The notes beneath the pieces are model-generated. The model was not told the DNA's origin. It searched no databases and saw only the letters and a list, made by a program, of their open reading frames with translations. 64,000 nt of DNA from Ruminococcus sp. (lineage in GTDB: Bacteria; Bacillota; Clostridia; Oscillospirales; Ruminococcaceae), in assembly GCF_017549005.1 (NCBI RefSeq), contig NZ_JAFYYT010000001.1, forward strand, positions 1 through 64,000, given 5' to 3'. The position numbers were made by a program, and so were the translations under genes. This document shows, one piece after another, positions 34,996 to 44,100 of the stretch; the first letter of the stretch is position 1, and each line of letters starts with the position of its first letter.

Positions 34996-35050
34996 CAAGT
35001 AATACTTGTATATTACTAGATAATAATATACTAGATAATACTAGTATAAT
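34996..35050. repeat. Palindrome and three tandem repeats upstream of the mobilization genes
   Basis: A 13-base palindrome CAAGTAATACTTG (34996-35008) is followed by TACTAGATAAT at 35014 and 35029 and TACTAGTATAAT at 35039. The region 34817-35151 has no gene. Candidate oriT, operator or replication iterons. Confidence 0.5.
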
Positions 35051-35151
35051 ACTAATACAGGTATAAAGTACATTTGTCATACATTCTTACTACATAGTAC
35101 AAATTCAGACAAAAAATATCCTCTCGATTGTTCGGGAGGATAGAATCATAT

Positions 35152-36078
35152 TCAGAACAATGACAACTGTCCGTTTATCCAGCTGATCTGCTCCGCCTTA
35201 TGGATTACTTCATCGTCATGGAGAGTTCCGACAAGGAACGGTGACTTCGGATCATGTTGTCGGATATTAAGTCTTACATTTTCTCTGTTATAGTTGGCAT
35301 AACAGTACTTACACAGATGACCGCAGGTATCATAAGCTCCAATATCTGTACCAAGAACGCAGCTGCACTCCGCACGCTGCGACTTCTTTTTTGGAATATC
35401 AAGGTAACTTCCGATAGCTGCCTCAAATGTTTCTTTGGTCATGCAGCCGTTACAGTCTACACCATACTGCTCAAGGTCATTTCCCTCAGCGCAGGCTTTT
35501 ATCGTTATTCCGTAACACTGTCCAATCTCTGCGAAAGCCTTACCAATAGCGATACGCTCCTGTGGAGTTACTGTTCTTGCCTGCGGAAAATTCCGCTTGA
35601 CCTTTTCATACAGGTCAATAAAGCTAATAACACAAACTTGTGTATATCCTGAAAGCGTATTACACATTTTCTTGAAGTCTGATGTATGGCGTTCTAAAGT
35701 GTAGGTACTGTCAACGAATATAGGATCATACCTCCAGCCAATACAGTTGACGCCGACAGCTTTTGAGAGTGTTATAAAGTCCTGAATTACCTTCTCCTTA
35801 GACGGAACATTCGGTTCAACGTCATTTTCGTATGGAGTTATCGTCACGAACCAGTACTGATGGAAGCGTTTGAGCTCGTCGATGTGTTTAAGCATCGGAG
35901 CAGGATTCTTGGTACAGAAGGCTATACAGTCCACTACTTCAGGATCGAGCTCATATCGTGTTATCCAGTCCTGACGATATGGATTCCGCACAAGAACGTA
36001 GCCTTCGCGTATCCTGTTCATGAACCATTCTGAGTAAAATGCGGGGATATCTGTCCGCATACCTGTGTTTATTATCAT
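35152..36078 (-). CDS. DUF1848 family protein
   Basis: A 308-aa protein with the DUF1848 layout: MIINTGMRTDIPAFYSEWF at the N-terminus, VDCIAFCTKNPAPML, WFVTITPYENDVEPNVPSK, GWRYDPIF, and C-terminal Cys clusters (ACAEGNDLEQYGVDCNGC; CSCVLGTDIGAYDTCGHLCKYCYANYN). The cysteines suggest an iron-sulfur site, and the fold is TIM-barrel-like, related to radical SAM proteins, although no canonical CxxxCxxC leads the chain. The reaction is unknown. AAGGAAG precedes the ATG at 36078. Confidence 0.75.
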   Translation of the reverse strand: MIINTGMRTDIPAFYSEWFMNRIREGYVLVRNPYRQDWITRYELDPEVVDCIAFCTKNPAPMLKHIDELKRFHQYWFVTITPYENDVEPNVPSKEKVIQDFITLSKAVGVNCIGWRYDPIFVDSTYTLERHTSDFKKMCNTLSGYTQVCVISFIDLYEKVKRNFPQARTVTPQERIAIGKAFAEIGQCYGITIKACAEGNDLEQYGVDCNGCMTKETFEAAIGSYLDIPKKKSQRAECSCVLGTDIGAYDTCGHLCKYCYANYNRENVRLNIRQHDPKSPFLVGTLHDDEVIHKAEQISWINGQLSLF

Positions 36079-36145
36079 TTTTCTTCCTTTTCCCTCACAA
36101 CAGTGATATTCAAACATCACTGCTGCTATGTATATATGCTGCTGA

Positions 36146-36164
36146 GCCGCCCGTAATGGGCGGT
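36146..36164. repeat. CCGCCC-type hairpin
   Basis: GCCGCCC-GTAAT-GGGCGGT just upstream of the DUF1848 gene. The stretch 36165-36400 is AT-rich with no gene. Confidence 0.45.
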
Positions 36165-36411
36165 ATAGGCAGATCAGATGTATTCTTTTCAGTCTTTATT
36201 ATATTATAATGAGAAACAGAAAGCAAAGTCAAGAGAAAATTCCGATTATTTTGATTTTTGATAGATATATCATTATTATGTAATAATAATTGTTGTTACA
36301 TTTTTGGCCGCTTACAGGCATATTCCTATTATTTCTTTTTTTCGTATGTATATTGTTAATGTGACATAAGCTTTTGTCACCAGCAAAAATGCGAAAGGAG
36401 GAACTGATCCT

Positions 36412-36696
36412 GTGTTTGATAACAACCGATACCTGACCTGTGGCGTTGATAGTGCGATTCCGTTGGAGTTACAGCTGTTTCTTTGGGAGTGTGTAGAGCG
36501 TATGCCTGCTCCAAAAGACTATTTGCAGGTCTTTGAACTGAGTGCGGAAGGTCCTATGCAGGCTGTAATCCATAGCTCAGAAGAGCCAGAATACCGTATG
36601 ACGTATCTTATACCGTCAGATACGCCTATTACAGAAAAGCTGTATATCATAGATGACGGCGATCACAGCACAATGCTTTTAGCAGAAGAATATTGA
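36412..36696 (+). CDS. DUF960 family protein
   Basis: A 94-aa protein: MFDNNRYLTCGVDSAIPLELQLFLWE, DYLQVFELS and VIHSSEEPEYRMTYL match the DUF960 pattern, a small family common on Gram-positive mobile elements and of unknown function. GTG start with AAAGGAGG seven to eight bases upstream. A terminator separates it from the amidoligase cassette, although read-through is possible. Confidence 0.75.
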   Translation: MFDNNRYLTCGVDSAIPLELQLFLWECVERMPAPKDYLQVFELSAEGPMQAVIHSSEEPEYRMTYLIPSDTPITEKLYIIDDGDHSTMLLAEEY

Positions 36697-36703
36697 ATGT
36701 AAA

Positions 36704-36734
36704 GCCAGCCCCTTCGGGGGCTGGTTCATTTTGT
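36704..36734 (+). terminator. Stem-loop between DUF960 and amidoligase genes
   Basis: CCAGCCCC-TTC-GGGGGCTGG followed by TTCATTTTGTTT. Confidence 0.7.
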
Positions 36735-36751
36735 TTACGGAGGTTTTTACA

Positions 36752-37861
36752 ATGGATGAAAAGAACGAAAATGTCTTGTATTGCTCTCACTGCGGAGCAG
36801 TCATAGGCGATGACGAAGATTACGAGACTATTGACGGGGAAATCGTCTGTACAGACTGCATAGAGCAGCATACTACTACATGTGACAGATGCGGAGCTAT
36901 AATCTGGACCAGTGAAAGCTACGGCGATGATTACACCACGCTTTGTAGTCACTGCTATCACAATCACTACACCCGATGCAGCTGCTGTGATGCGCTATTA
37001 CACGAAGATGATGCTTATCATCTTGACGGTTACGATTATTGCTCGGAATGCTATCACGATGAAGTCGATAAGAACCGCTCTATCCATGATTACGGTTACA
37101 AGCCTGAGCCTATCTTTTACGGTGATTCCAAGCGGTATTTCGGTGTTGAACTGGAGATTGACGGAGCGGGTAAAGACTCGGATAACGCCGATGAATTACT
37201 TGTTATTGCCAATAAAGACGACGAACACATATACATCAAAGGTGATGGCAGTCTCGATGATGGTATGGAGCTTGTAACCCACCCAATGAGCCTGGATTTT
37301 CATAAGCAGTTTCAGTGGGAAGATATTATGAAAAAGGCTATATACCTTGGATATCGCTCACATCAGACAAGCACCTGTGGACTCCACGTTCATGTTAATC
37401 GTTCCTGTCTAGGCGATAGTCGTGAAGAGCAGGATGAGGTTATAGCACGTATCTTATACTTCATCGAACATCATTGGAATGAGATGCTTAAGTTCAGTCG
37501 CCGGTCTGAGTACAGTATGAATCGGTGGGCTGCGCGATATGGCTTTGAAAAGACGGGACGTGAGATACTGGATAAGGCAAAGAAAGGAAACAACGGCAGG
37601 TATGCAGCTGTGAACTTAATGAACTACACCACAATCGAGTTCAGACTTTTCAGAGGCACGCTCAAGTATAACACTCTTATTGCAGCGCTTGAACTTGTAA
37701 ACGCTATCTGCGATCTCGCTATCAGCTTAACTGATGAAGGTATAGCACAAATGTCATGGTCAGAGTTCGTTGATACAGTGAAAGAACCTGAGCTGATACA
37801 GTATCTGAAAGAACGCAGGCTCTATATCAATGAAGAAATCGAAACACAGGAGGATATGTAA
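36752..37861 (+). CDS. Zinc-finger amidoligase
   Basis: A 369-aa protein. Residues about 10-105 hold three LIM/treble-clef-like Cys pairs (YCSHCGAVIGDDE, CTDCIEQHTTTCDRCGAII, CSHCYHNHYTRCSCCDALL, CSECYHDE). From about 125 follows a glutamine-synthetase-like amidoligase: RYFGVELEIDG (catalytic E.E), IYIKGDGSLDDGMELVTHPM, TSTCGLHVHVNRSCLG (HVHV), and YAAVNLMNYTTIEFRLFRGTL (IEFR). Enzymes of this family form amide bonds using ATP and are proposed to modify peptides or proteins. ACGGAGG precedes the ATG. The stop is one base from the next ATG, and a class II amidotransferase is third in the cassette. Confidence 0.85.
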   Translation: MDEKNENVLYCSHCGAVIGDDEDYETIDGEIVCTDCIEQHTTTCDRCGAIIWTSESYGDDYTTLCSHCYHNHYTRCSCCDALLHEDDAYHLDGYDYCSECYHDEVDKNRSIHDYGYKPEPIFYGDSKRYFGVELEIDGAGKDSDNADELLVIANKDDEHIYIKGDGSLDDGMELVTHPMSLDFHKQFQWEDIMKKAIYLGYRSHQTSTCGLHVHVNRSCLGDSREEQDEVIARILYFIEHHWNEMLKFSRRSEYSMNRWAARYGFEKTGREILDKAKKGNNGRYAAVNLMNYTTIEFRLFRGTLKYNTLIAALELVNAICDLAISLTDEGIAQMSWSEFVDTVKEPELIQYLKERRLYINEEIETQEDM

Positions 37862-37862
37862 A

Positions 37863-38015
37863 ATGGGCTTATTATCAGATTTATTCGGTATGGACGAAGA
37901 TACCGAGAAAGATATAAAGGACGTGCTAAAGACGGTCGGTGTTATCGCTACAATACTTTTTGCAGGCGGTGCTATTGACGGTATCGGTTGCGATGATAAT
38001 AAGGAGGATAATTGA
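37863..38015 (+). CDS. 50-aa peptide between amidoligase and amidotransferase
   Basis: A short gene missed by length cut-offs, with AGGAGG 9-10 bases before the ATG at 37863. The peptide begins MGLLSDLFGMDEDTEKD, has a hydrophobic glycine-rich middle (TVGVIATILFAGGAIDG) and an acidic tail IGCDDNKEDN with one Cys. It is spaced one base from both neighbours, so all three are translationally coupled. It may be the substrate, a small partner protein or a membrane anchor. No family recognised. Confidence 0.7.
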   Translation: MGLLSDLFGMDEDTEKDIKDVLKTVGVIATILFAGGAIDGIGCDDNKEDN

Positions 38016-38016
38016 T

Positions 38017-38991
38017 ATGTGCGCATTATTTGGATGGCTCGATTATAAAGGAATTGTTCCGTATAGGGTACTCAAGAAGCTTACCCAGGCTCTGGCAAAT
38101 GCTGCGGAAGAGAGAGGCACGGATGCAGCAGGTATAAGTTATATTCACGACGGTAAGGTCACTATATTCAAAAGACCTAAGCCAGCTCATAAGCTGCACT
38201 TCAACGCTCCAGCAGAAACAAAGGCAATTATGGGACATACGCGGTTAGCTACCCAGGGCGATAAGAAGCAGAATTACAATAACCATCCCTTCGCAGGTCA
38301 TGCTGATAAGGAGTTTGCCTTTGCACATAATGGCGTACTCTGGAACGATAGAGATTTACGCAAGGACGGAGTAATTCCCAATACATACATAGATACAGAT
38401 AGCTACATCGGTGTTCAGCTCATAGAGAAACAGGGAAAGCTCGACTTTGACTGCCTTCAGTATATGGCTGAGACAGTTGAAGGTAACTTCACCTTTACCG
38501 TACTTGACCAGTACAATAGCCTATACATTATAAAAGGAAGCAACCCGATGTACCTGCTCCATTTCGAGACAATAGGTCTGTATGTATACGCAAGCACTGA
38601 AAGCATTATGAAGAAGGCTCTGAAGCAGTTGGGACTTCATAAGTTCGAGTCAAAGCGTATTGATACAGAAGAAGGAGAAATACTCCGCATTGACAAAAAC
38701 GGCATAATTAATCGCTCACGGTATGAACCTAAGATATATCGCTCCAAGTACATGAGCTGGTATGATGATGACCTCTCTTCTTATTATAATATGCATGAAG
38801 AAATATTGCTGGCATACTGTGGCTGCTATGGTGTGGACAGTGCAGATGTGGAGCTTTTGCTGGAGTATGGTTATACCTGTGATGAGATTGAAGATATGCT
38901 CGCAGATCATATTCTGCTCCGAGAAGCACTCAGGGATGTAAAGTATATGTGCGGTGAAGATGTTTATGAGAGTTACTGCGGAGCTTTTTAA
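38017..38991 (+). CDS. Class II glutamine amidotransferase
   Basis: A 324-aa protein with an N-terminal nucleophile amidotransferase domain (about 1-200): MCALFGWLDY (Cys2), EERGTDAAGISY, MGHTRLATQG (GHTR), HPFAGHADKEFAFAHNGVLWN (HNG) and DTDSYIGVQLI. It releases ammonia from glutamine, here probably for the amidoligase. The C-terminal ~110 residues are not found in simple GATases and end in a Cys-rich, acidic helical region. AAGGAGG precedes the ATG; the longer frame would lose the N-terminal Cys. Confidence 0.9.
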   Translation: MCALFGWLDYKGIVPYRVLKKLTQALANAAEERGTDAAGISYIHDGKVTIFKRPKPAHKLHFNAPAETKAIMGHTRLATQGDKKQNYNNHPFAGHADKEFAFAHNGVLWNDRDLRKDGVIPNTYIDTDSYIGVQLIEKQGKLDFDCLQYMAETVEGNFTFTVLDQYNSLYIIKGSNPMYLLHFETIGLYVYASTESIMKKALKQLGLHKFESKRIDTEEGEILRIDKNGIINRSRYEPKIYRSKYMSWYDDDLSSYYNMHEEILLAYCGCYGVDSADVELLLEYGYTCDEIEDMLADHILLREALRDVKYMCGEDVYESYCGAF

Positions 38992-39102
38992 GTCCAAAAT
39001 AGTTTACTTTATTGGACACCTAGAAATTGACCAAAAAAGTGTACATAAAAGTCCCATTTGGACTTTATGGACGTCCACAAAGTAACACCCACATTTTTGG
39101 AC
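38992..39102. repeat. GTCC/GGAC repeats upstream of serine recombinase
   Basis: GTCCAA (38992), TTGGAC (39012), GTCC and GGAC (39051-39063), the palindrome GGACGTCC (39069-39076) and TTGGAC (39097) lie in 110 bp just before the recombinase start. They may be recombinase crossover or operator sites. Confidence 0.45.
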
Positions 39103-39116
39103 AAATTGGAGGTAAT

Positions 39117-39660
39117 ATGGACAACAGAATCTATAGATACGCCCGAGTATCTACCCGGGATCAGAATGAAGACAGACAGATTGAAGCTCTCACCATGTTT
39201 GGCGTACCTAAGCAAAACATTATCATCGACAAGGCTTCTGGTAAGGATACCGAACGTGAGGGCTACCAGTATCTAAAACGTCAGATACTCCGTAAAGGCG
39301 ATACCATTGTTATCAAGGAACTGGACAGGCTCAGTCGTAACAAAGCTGATATAAAGCGAGAATTAGAAGAGTTCAAGGGTATGGGAATCCGTGTAAAGAT
39401 ACTGGATATCCCTACAACGCTCACTGACTTTCCGCCGGAGCAGGCATGGGTGCTGGAAATGATCAATGCTATACTCATAGAGGTACTTGGAGCAATAGCC
39501 GAGAATGAGCGTAATAAGATACGCGCTCGTCAACGTGAAGGCATTGCAGCTGCAAAGAAGAAAAATGTCCGCTTTGGACGTCCACCTAAATCTCTACCTC
39601 AAAATTGGCAGCAGATAATAGCTGATGTCCACAGCGGAAACAAAAAGCCTGTAGAAGCAA
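39117..39660 (+). pseudogene. Serine recombinase, 3'-truncated
   Basis: From the ATG at 39117 (TTGGAGG upstream) the protein shows the complete N-terminal catalytic region: YRYARVSTRDQNEDRQIEAL (Ser nucleophile), ASGKDTEREGYQYLK, IVIKELDRLSRNKADI, and ENERNKIRARQREGIAAAKKK. The C-terminal DNA-binding helix-turn-helix breaks off after NKKPVEA at about 39660, where the sequence becomes the 3' part of an oppositely oriented flavoprotein gene. The open frame runs on to 39752 with unrelated residues. Catalytic domain intact, DNA-binding part lost. Confidence 0.75.
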
Positions 39661-39862
39661 TCTCATTTACTGCATCATTGAATACACAACGTCCGAGCTC
39701 AGAGCATTTTCCGCAGGCAATACATCCGCGGATATTCTTGTTGCCTATCTGACAGACCTCTGTCTCAATGCCCTCCGCCTCAAATGTTCTGACCAGCTCG
39801 TTCACTGCGACAGATGTGTTGCCATCAGTTCTCGGGCTTCCGTTGATTATAAGTACTTTCAT
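39661..39862 (-). pseudogene. NADPH-dependent FMN reductase / flavodoxin-fold gene, truncated
   Basis: From ATG 39862 (AAGGAGG upstream): MKVLIINGSPRTDGNTSVAV is the FMN-binding loop and GCIACGKCSELGRCVFNDAVNEI the typical cysteine segment of iron-sulfur flavoprotein-type reductases. It then collides with the serine recombinase at about 39660, losing about 100 residues that complete the fold. Inactive. Confidence 0.75.
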
Positions 39863-39943
39863 TGAATCTTCCTCCTTATAATTTCGCTGAACACATTTCA
39901 GCATAAATATCATCAATACTGAGAAACGCCTGAATGTAAAGTG

Positions 39944-39967
39944 ATTTCCGCCCATAAGGGCGGAAAT
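39944..39967. terminator. CCGCCC-type terminator
   Basis: TTTCCGCCC-ATAA-GGGCGGAAA lies just past the stop of the aldo/keto reductase gene at 39988. Confidence 0.65.
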
Positions 39968-39987
39968 AATAATTATCCATGTATCAT

Positions 39988-40878
39988 CTATACTTCATCA
40001 GGATGCTCTCCCGACCATCCTCTCTCAGGGAGACTTGAAAGGTAGGACATATCGTCTTCAGCAATCCTGAAACCAAATATATCAAGATTTTCCTTCATTC
40101 TTTCCTTTAATGAAGCTTTCGGGATAACAGGAATACCTCGCTGATTAAGATATCTGAGCAATAATGCAGCATTTGTGCAGCCGTATTTTGCGGCTATATT
40201 TGATACTGTACCGTCATTTATAAGTTTTGCTCTGCCAAGCGGGCTCCATGCCTGTGGAAGTATGCCCTCTTTTCTGAGGTAAGAAAGCGTATATTCCTGC
40301 ATATAACCAACGTGGAGTTCAAGCTGGTCTACCATAGGACGGATTCGTGCGACTTCTAAAAGAGGTCTTATATGGTGCTGAAGGAAATTAGACAAGCCTA
40401 TGGCCTTTACTCTTCCCTGCTCATATAACTCCTCCATTGCCGCCCATGAGCCGCTGACTTTTTCAAACCATTCATCATCATTCCCGTCACTCTTAGGCCA
40501 GTGTATAAGATACATGTCAAGATGATCGGTTTTAAGCTTACGGCAGGATTCTTCAAATGATCTCAGCGTTTTATCCCTGCCAAGATCAGTATGCCATACC
40601 TTGCTGCACAGGAAGATCTCATCTCTCGGAATACCCGAATGTTCAATAGCTTCACCGATCTGTTCCTCGTTTCCGTATACTCTATCAAAAATAGTAGCAA
40701 TATCATCGCGACCTTGAGGTATATATACAATAAAGCCCTCTCGTCCTCTTGTAAGCAATACCCTATAGCTATTATTTCTGTAGGTTATTTTTTCGTCATC
40801 AGTGCCTTTGAACTTCCACTGATCATTAATCCATCTGGCATCATTGCCCCATCCAACAATTGGCATATCTATTTCCAA
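39988..40878 (-). CDS. Aldo/keto reductase with replaced N-terminus
   Basis: A 296-aa frame. Residues from about 66 are a clear aldo/keto reductase: VYGNEEQIGEAIEHSGIPRDEIFLCSKVWH, LDMYLIHWPKSDG (catalytic His region), VKAIGLSNF, VDQLELHVGYMQ, PLGRAKL, IPVIPKASLKERMKENLDIF (NADPH contacts). The first ~58 residues (MPIVGWGNDARWIN, SYRVLLTRGREGFIVYIP) are the end of a DUF2075-type helicase. The AKR's own beta1 and catalytic Asp segment (D-T-A-x-x-Y) are missing, so reductase activity is unlikely. Which start, if any, is used is unclear. Confidence 0.7.
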   Translation of the reverse strand: MEIDMPIVGWGNDARWINDQWKFKGTDDEKITYRNNSYRVLLTRGREGFIVYIPQGRDDIATIFDRVYGNEEQIGEAIEHSGIPRDEIFLCSKVWHTDLGRDKTLRSFEESCRKLKTDHLDMYLIHWPKSDGNDDEWFEKVSGSWAAMEELYEQGRVKAIGLSNFLQHHIRPLLEVARIRPMVDQLELHVGYMQEYTLSYLRKEGILPQAWSPLGRAKLINDGTVSNIAAKYGCTNAALLLRYLNQRGIPVIPKASLKERMKENLDIFGFRIAEDDMSYLSSLPERGWSGEHPDEV

Positions 40879-41011
40879 TCCTTGACAGTCAAATTCTGTG
40901 ATTGCAACAGAAAGAGCGCAACAAGAGTCAGGGTGATTTGATTCCTTGTTAAACCAAGGAGCAACCTGCCAGCGTCGGTACGAACCATCAGGATATAGTT
41001 TCGCTCTATCT
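40700..41011 (-). pseudogene. Remnant of a DUF2075-type helicase C-terminus
   Basis: The same frame, open back to about 41011, reads RAKLYPDGSYRRWQVAPWFN, CCALSVAITEFDCQGLEIDMP and NSYRVLLTRGREG, the conserved last ~100 residues of DUF2075 helicase-type ATPases. A TGA precedes it. It is fused in frame to the aldo/keto reductase fragment, a deletion scar. Confidence 0.65.
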
Positions 41012-41097
41012 ATTCACATTTAAATGCTGATCGTCACGCTCAATTTGTACAGGAACTCCAAGTAATCGTCATGGAAACATAATATCTTATATGAACA

Positions 41098-41165
41098 GCA
41101 GCTCTATTGTGGGAGCTGCTTCTTGTAATCTGAAAAAACCCGGCTAGGCCGGGTTTTTCATTGTT
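41098..41165. terminator. Two hairpins after the serpin gene
   Basis: CAGCTC/GGAGCTG-type stem at about 41098-41120 and AAACCCGGCTAGGCCGGGTTT followed by TTCATTG at about 41138-41160. The second probably ends the dockerin-serpin operon reading leftward. Confidence 0.7.
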
Positions 41166-41186
41166 TTTTCCTTTAGTTTGAAAAAT

Positions 41187-44100
41187 TTATTCTTCAATCA
41201 TGGAAGCAGCACCTATAAACAGCGGGATATTATTCTTATCAACTATCATGTATACAAATGGTCTGTCCAGATCAATGGTGATCTCTTTCTTTTTTTGTGG
41301 TGACATACCGCCCCAGCCGTCCATTCCTACGGAAGTTACAGCAGCAGCCTTTGTGCCGCTTTCGGTTACTTCTATCTTTGTTTTGTGCAGCACATCGCCG
41401 ATATAAAGAATGGGAGCGTATGGAACAGATGCATCATAAATTTTTGTGAAGTCAGCTGTATGGTAATCAAAAGCAGTAGTCATTCCCATTTGTTTGAGTA
41501 CATCTTTCAGAGATGTATCATAGCTGTAATCGAATTTTGGCATTATAACAGTGAGATCATATTCTGAGGGATCTTCACATTCCTTCAGATCGTCAAAGAG
41601 CTTTTTTGAGTCAAGGCCGTTTACATACCCGATGATATCCTTATCACGTGGAAGTATTCCAATGAAGCTGTAATTTCCGTTTATATAAGGCTTTTTGAAA
41701 GCGTCGGCATCACCGAGGTCGAAATACTCATACTCAGTATTTCTCATTTTTGTGACATCATGCTCAACGCCTTTAAGGTCAGTAAATTTTCCGTTGTAGG
41801 TGTTGGTATATTTGTTTGCCCAGTCTGCCTCAAAGTAAAGGGTATTGATAAGCAGCATAAGTTTTTCAATATCGCCTACGGGGTCGAGATCTCCTTTGTT
41901 CAGGAGAACAGGTATCATGCCCTTTGTATTGGTATTTACCCAGCTGTTCACGTCCTTGACGGTCGAATCGTCGAAAGCAGACTTGTATATCTCCGAACTG
42001 TAGTACTTTTTATTTGTCTCAAGGAATTTTTCATTTACCTTGAATTGCTCTGTATTTTTGAACCATACGGAATTTGCAAGGTAGACCTTTTCATTCTGCT
42101 CGTCGGGAAGCTCATTCATATAGTATGCCATATACTCGTTGATCTGATCTATTGTCAGACCGTTTCCGAGAAGCTTTTCCATTTCATCTCTTGTCTTGCC
42201 GTCAGCACCGTTTGCAGTCATTGAAAGAGCTGTGGATATTGACATAGGTGATATAAGGAAATTCTCTTTTCCCGGTTGAGTAGGATCAAAACAGTTTTTC
42301 AGCAATTTCACGCCAAGATCCATTTCTGCATATGCGAAATCATCGTCAGAAACTTTTCCCTCGGAGGCTAAGACATCGACTTTATCGTCAAGACGTATGC
42401 TGCCGATCTCGGTAACTACATTGAACTCTTTTTGTATACCGAGTAGGAAATCCTGCAACTGCCGCAGGTCGTCACCGTCTATTACACCATTAAAGTTGAT
42501 ATCGCCGTTGAGCAGCTGATCCTTACTGAGCTTTTCAGTGGTATTGCCTGAAAGCTGTTTTCTGTAGACGATCGCGTCATATGAGTCAACAACACCGTCA
42601 TCGTTGATATCGCCGTAGTAAAGTATATCGGGAGATTTTACTGATATCACGCCCTCGAAATTATATACTGCGCCGCTCTTATACTGACGGTCGGCTAATT
42701 CAGGAAAGTAACTATACGAAAGTACACTTATGGTAGCCTTAGAGCCTTCGTGCAGCATTGAGAGAAGAGAACGATTCTTTTCTATGATCTCAGTTTGCCA
42801 GTCGGTATCATCGGGGTCTGTATCAGGGGGCAAGGTATTGGGATAGAAGAATAGTTCTATGAAGGACATTCCAAAGCCGCCCCATTCCCACGCCTTATTA
42901 TCTGAATTGTTCATTGAAAGGGTGACAGAGCAGTATTCTTCCGAGACGCTCACGTTCTGTATATTTGCGTCCTCGAAAACATATTCATAGGCTTGCAGAT
43001 CAGACGTCTTTGCTGCGGGAGCTTTGCTGCTGCCAAAGCTTATATCATTCCGTGTAAGATCTAAAGTACCCGCTGCACCGCAGTTGTGGAAGGAGAGCTC
43101 AACGGAATATACTTCTGTACCGTTGGAGAGCTCCTCTATATTGCTCATATGCGCATAAACGTCAATGCTGCTGCCATAAGATGCAGAATCGCCTGTATCC
43201 TTTCTGACTGCAATGTAGCTTTCCTCATTGTAAGAACTGAATTCTCCTCTGTACCTGTATAAGCCCTTATAGAGGTCGTATTCATGCCCGTTGGCAGTAT
43301 ATGTCTTTACAAGCTCAGCATTAACAAACGAAAGCTGATTGCCTATGCCCATGGATTTTTCATAGCTCCCGAAAAGCTCTTCCACACTCATGCCCGATAC
43401 TTTTTCGGCTATACTGAATGATATGCGCTTGTCAGGATCAATATCATGCAAATAGAATTTATACACGATACCGTATTTACCTTCAAGGCTGTCGCTGACC
43501 CGATAATCAATGGAGATATTGTTTTGGGCATTCAGTTCATAGGCGGAAGTTCTTGACAGATTTTTCTCCACATACGAGTCAACACAATTTTCAGTATACA
43601 TTAATTCGTATTCCTTGGCGTTTATGGTAAAACAGCCATTCGGACGGGCGGTCATTTCACTTCCGCGCATTACATAATACTCGGGAGAATAAAAATCATA
43701 GCCGTCCAAAATGATATAACCCATGTAACGCTTTGAGATCTCGGAGTATACCTTGCATGAGATCTCCTTGTCCTTGTTTTGCAGTGCGGAAAGCTCACAG
43801 TTACAGTCATAATTGCTGCCGTCAAGAGCTGCGCTGCTCAGTTTACCCGTTACGAGCCCAAAATGCTTTGCGCTCTGTATAAGCTCGTAAAACGGAAATG
43901 CAAAGCCTTCGGCAGGGAGACTTTCTTCACTGCATACATGATAGAATATGTAATCATTATGATCTGTCTCTATCTCGGCAAGGGTGGTATTGTACATTAT
44001 ACTTCCCTTTTTTCTGGCTACAAGATATGTTTCGCCGTCTGCTTCGACAGTTCCTGCGTAATTAATGATCTTCTGAGTTTGCAGATCATTTTCGGTGATA

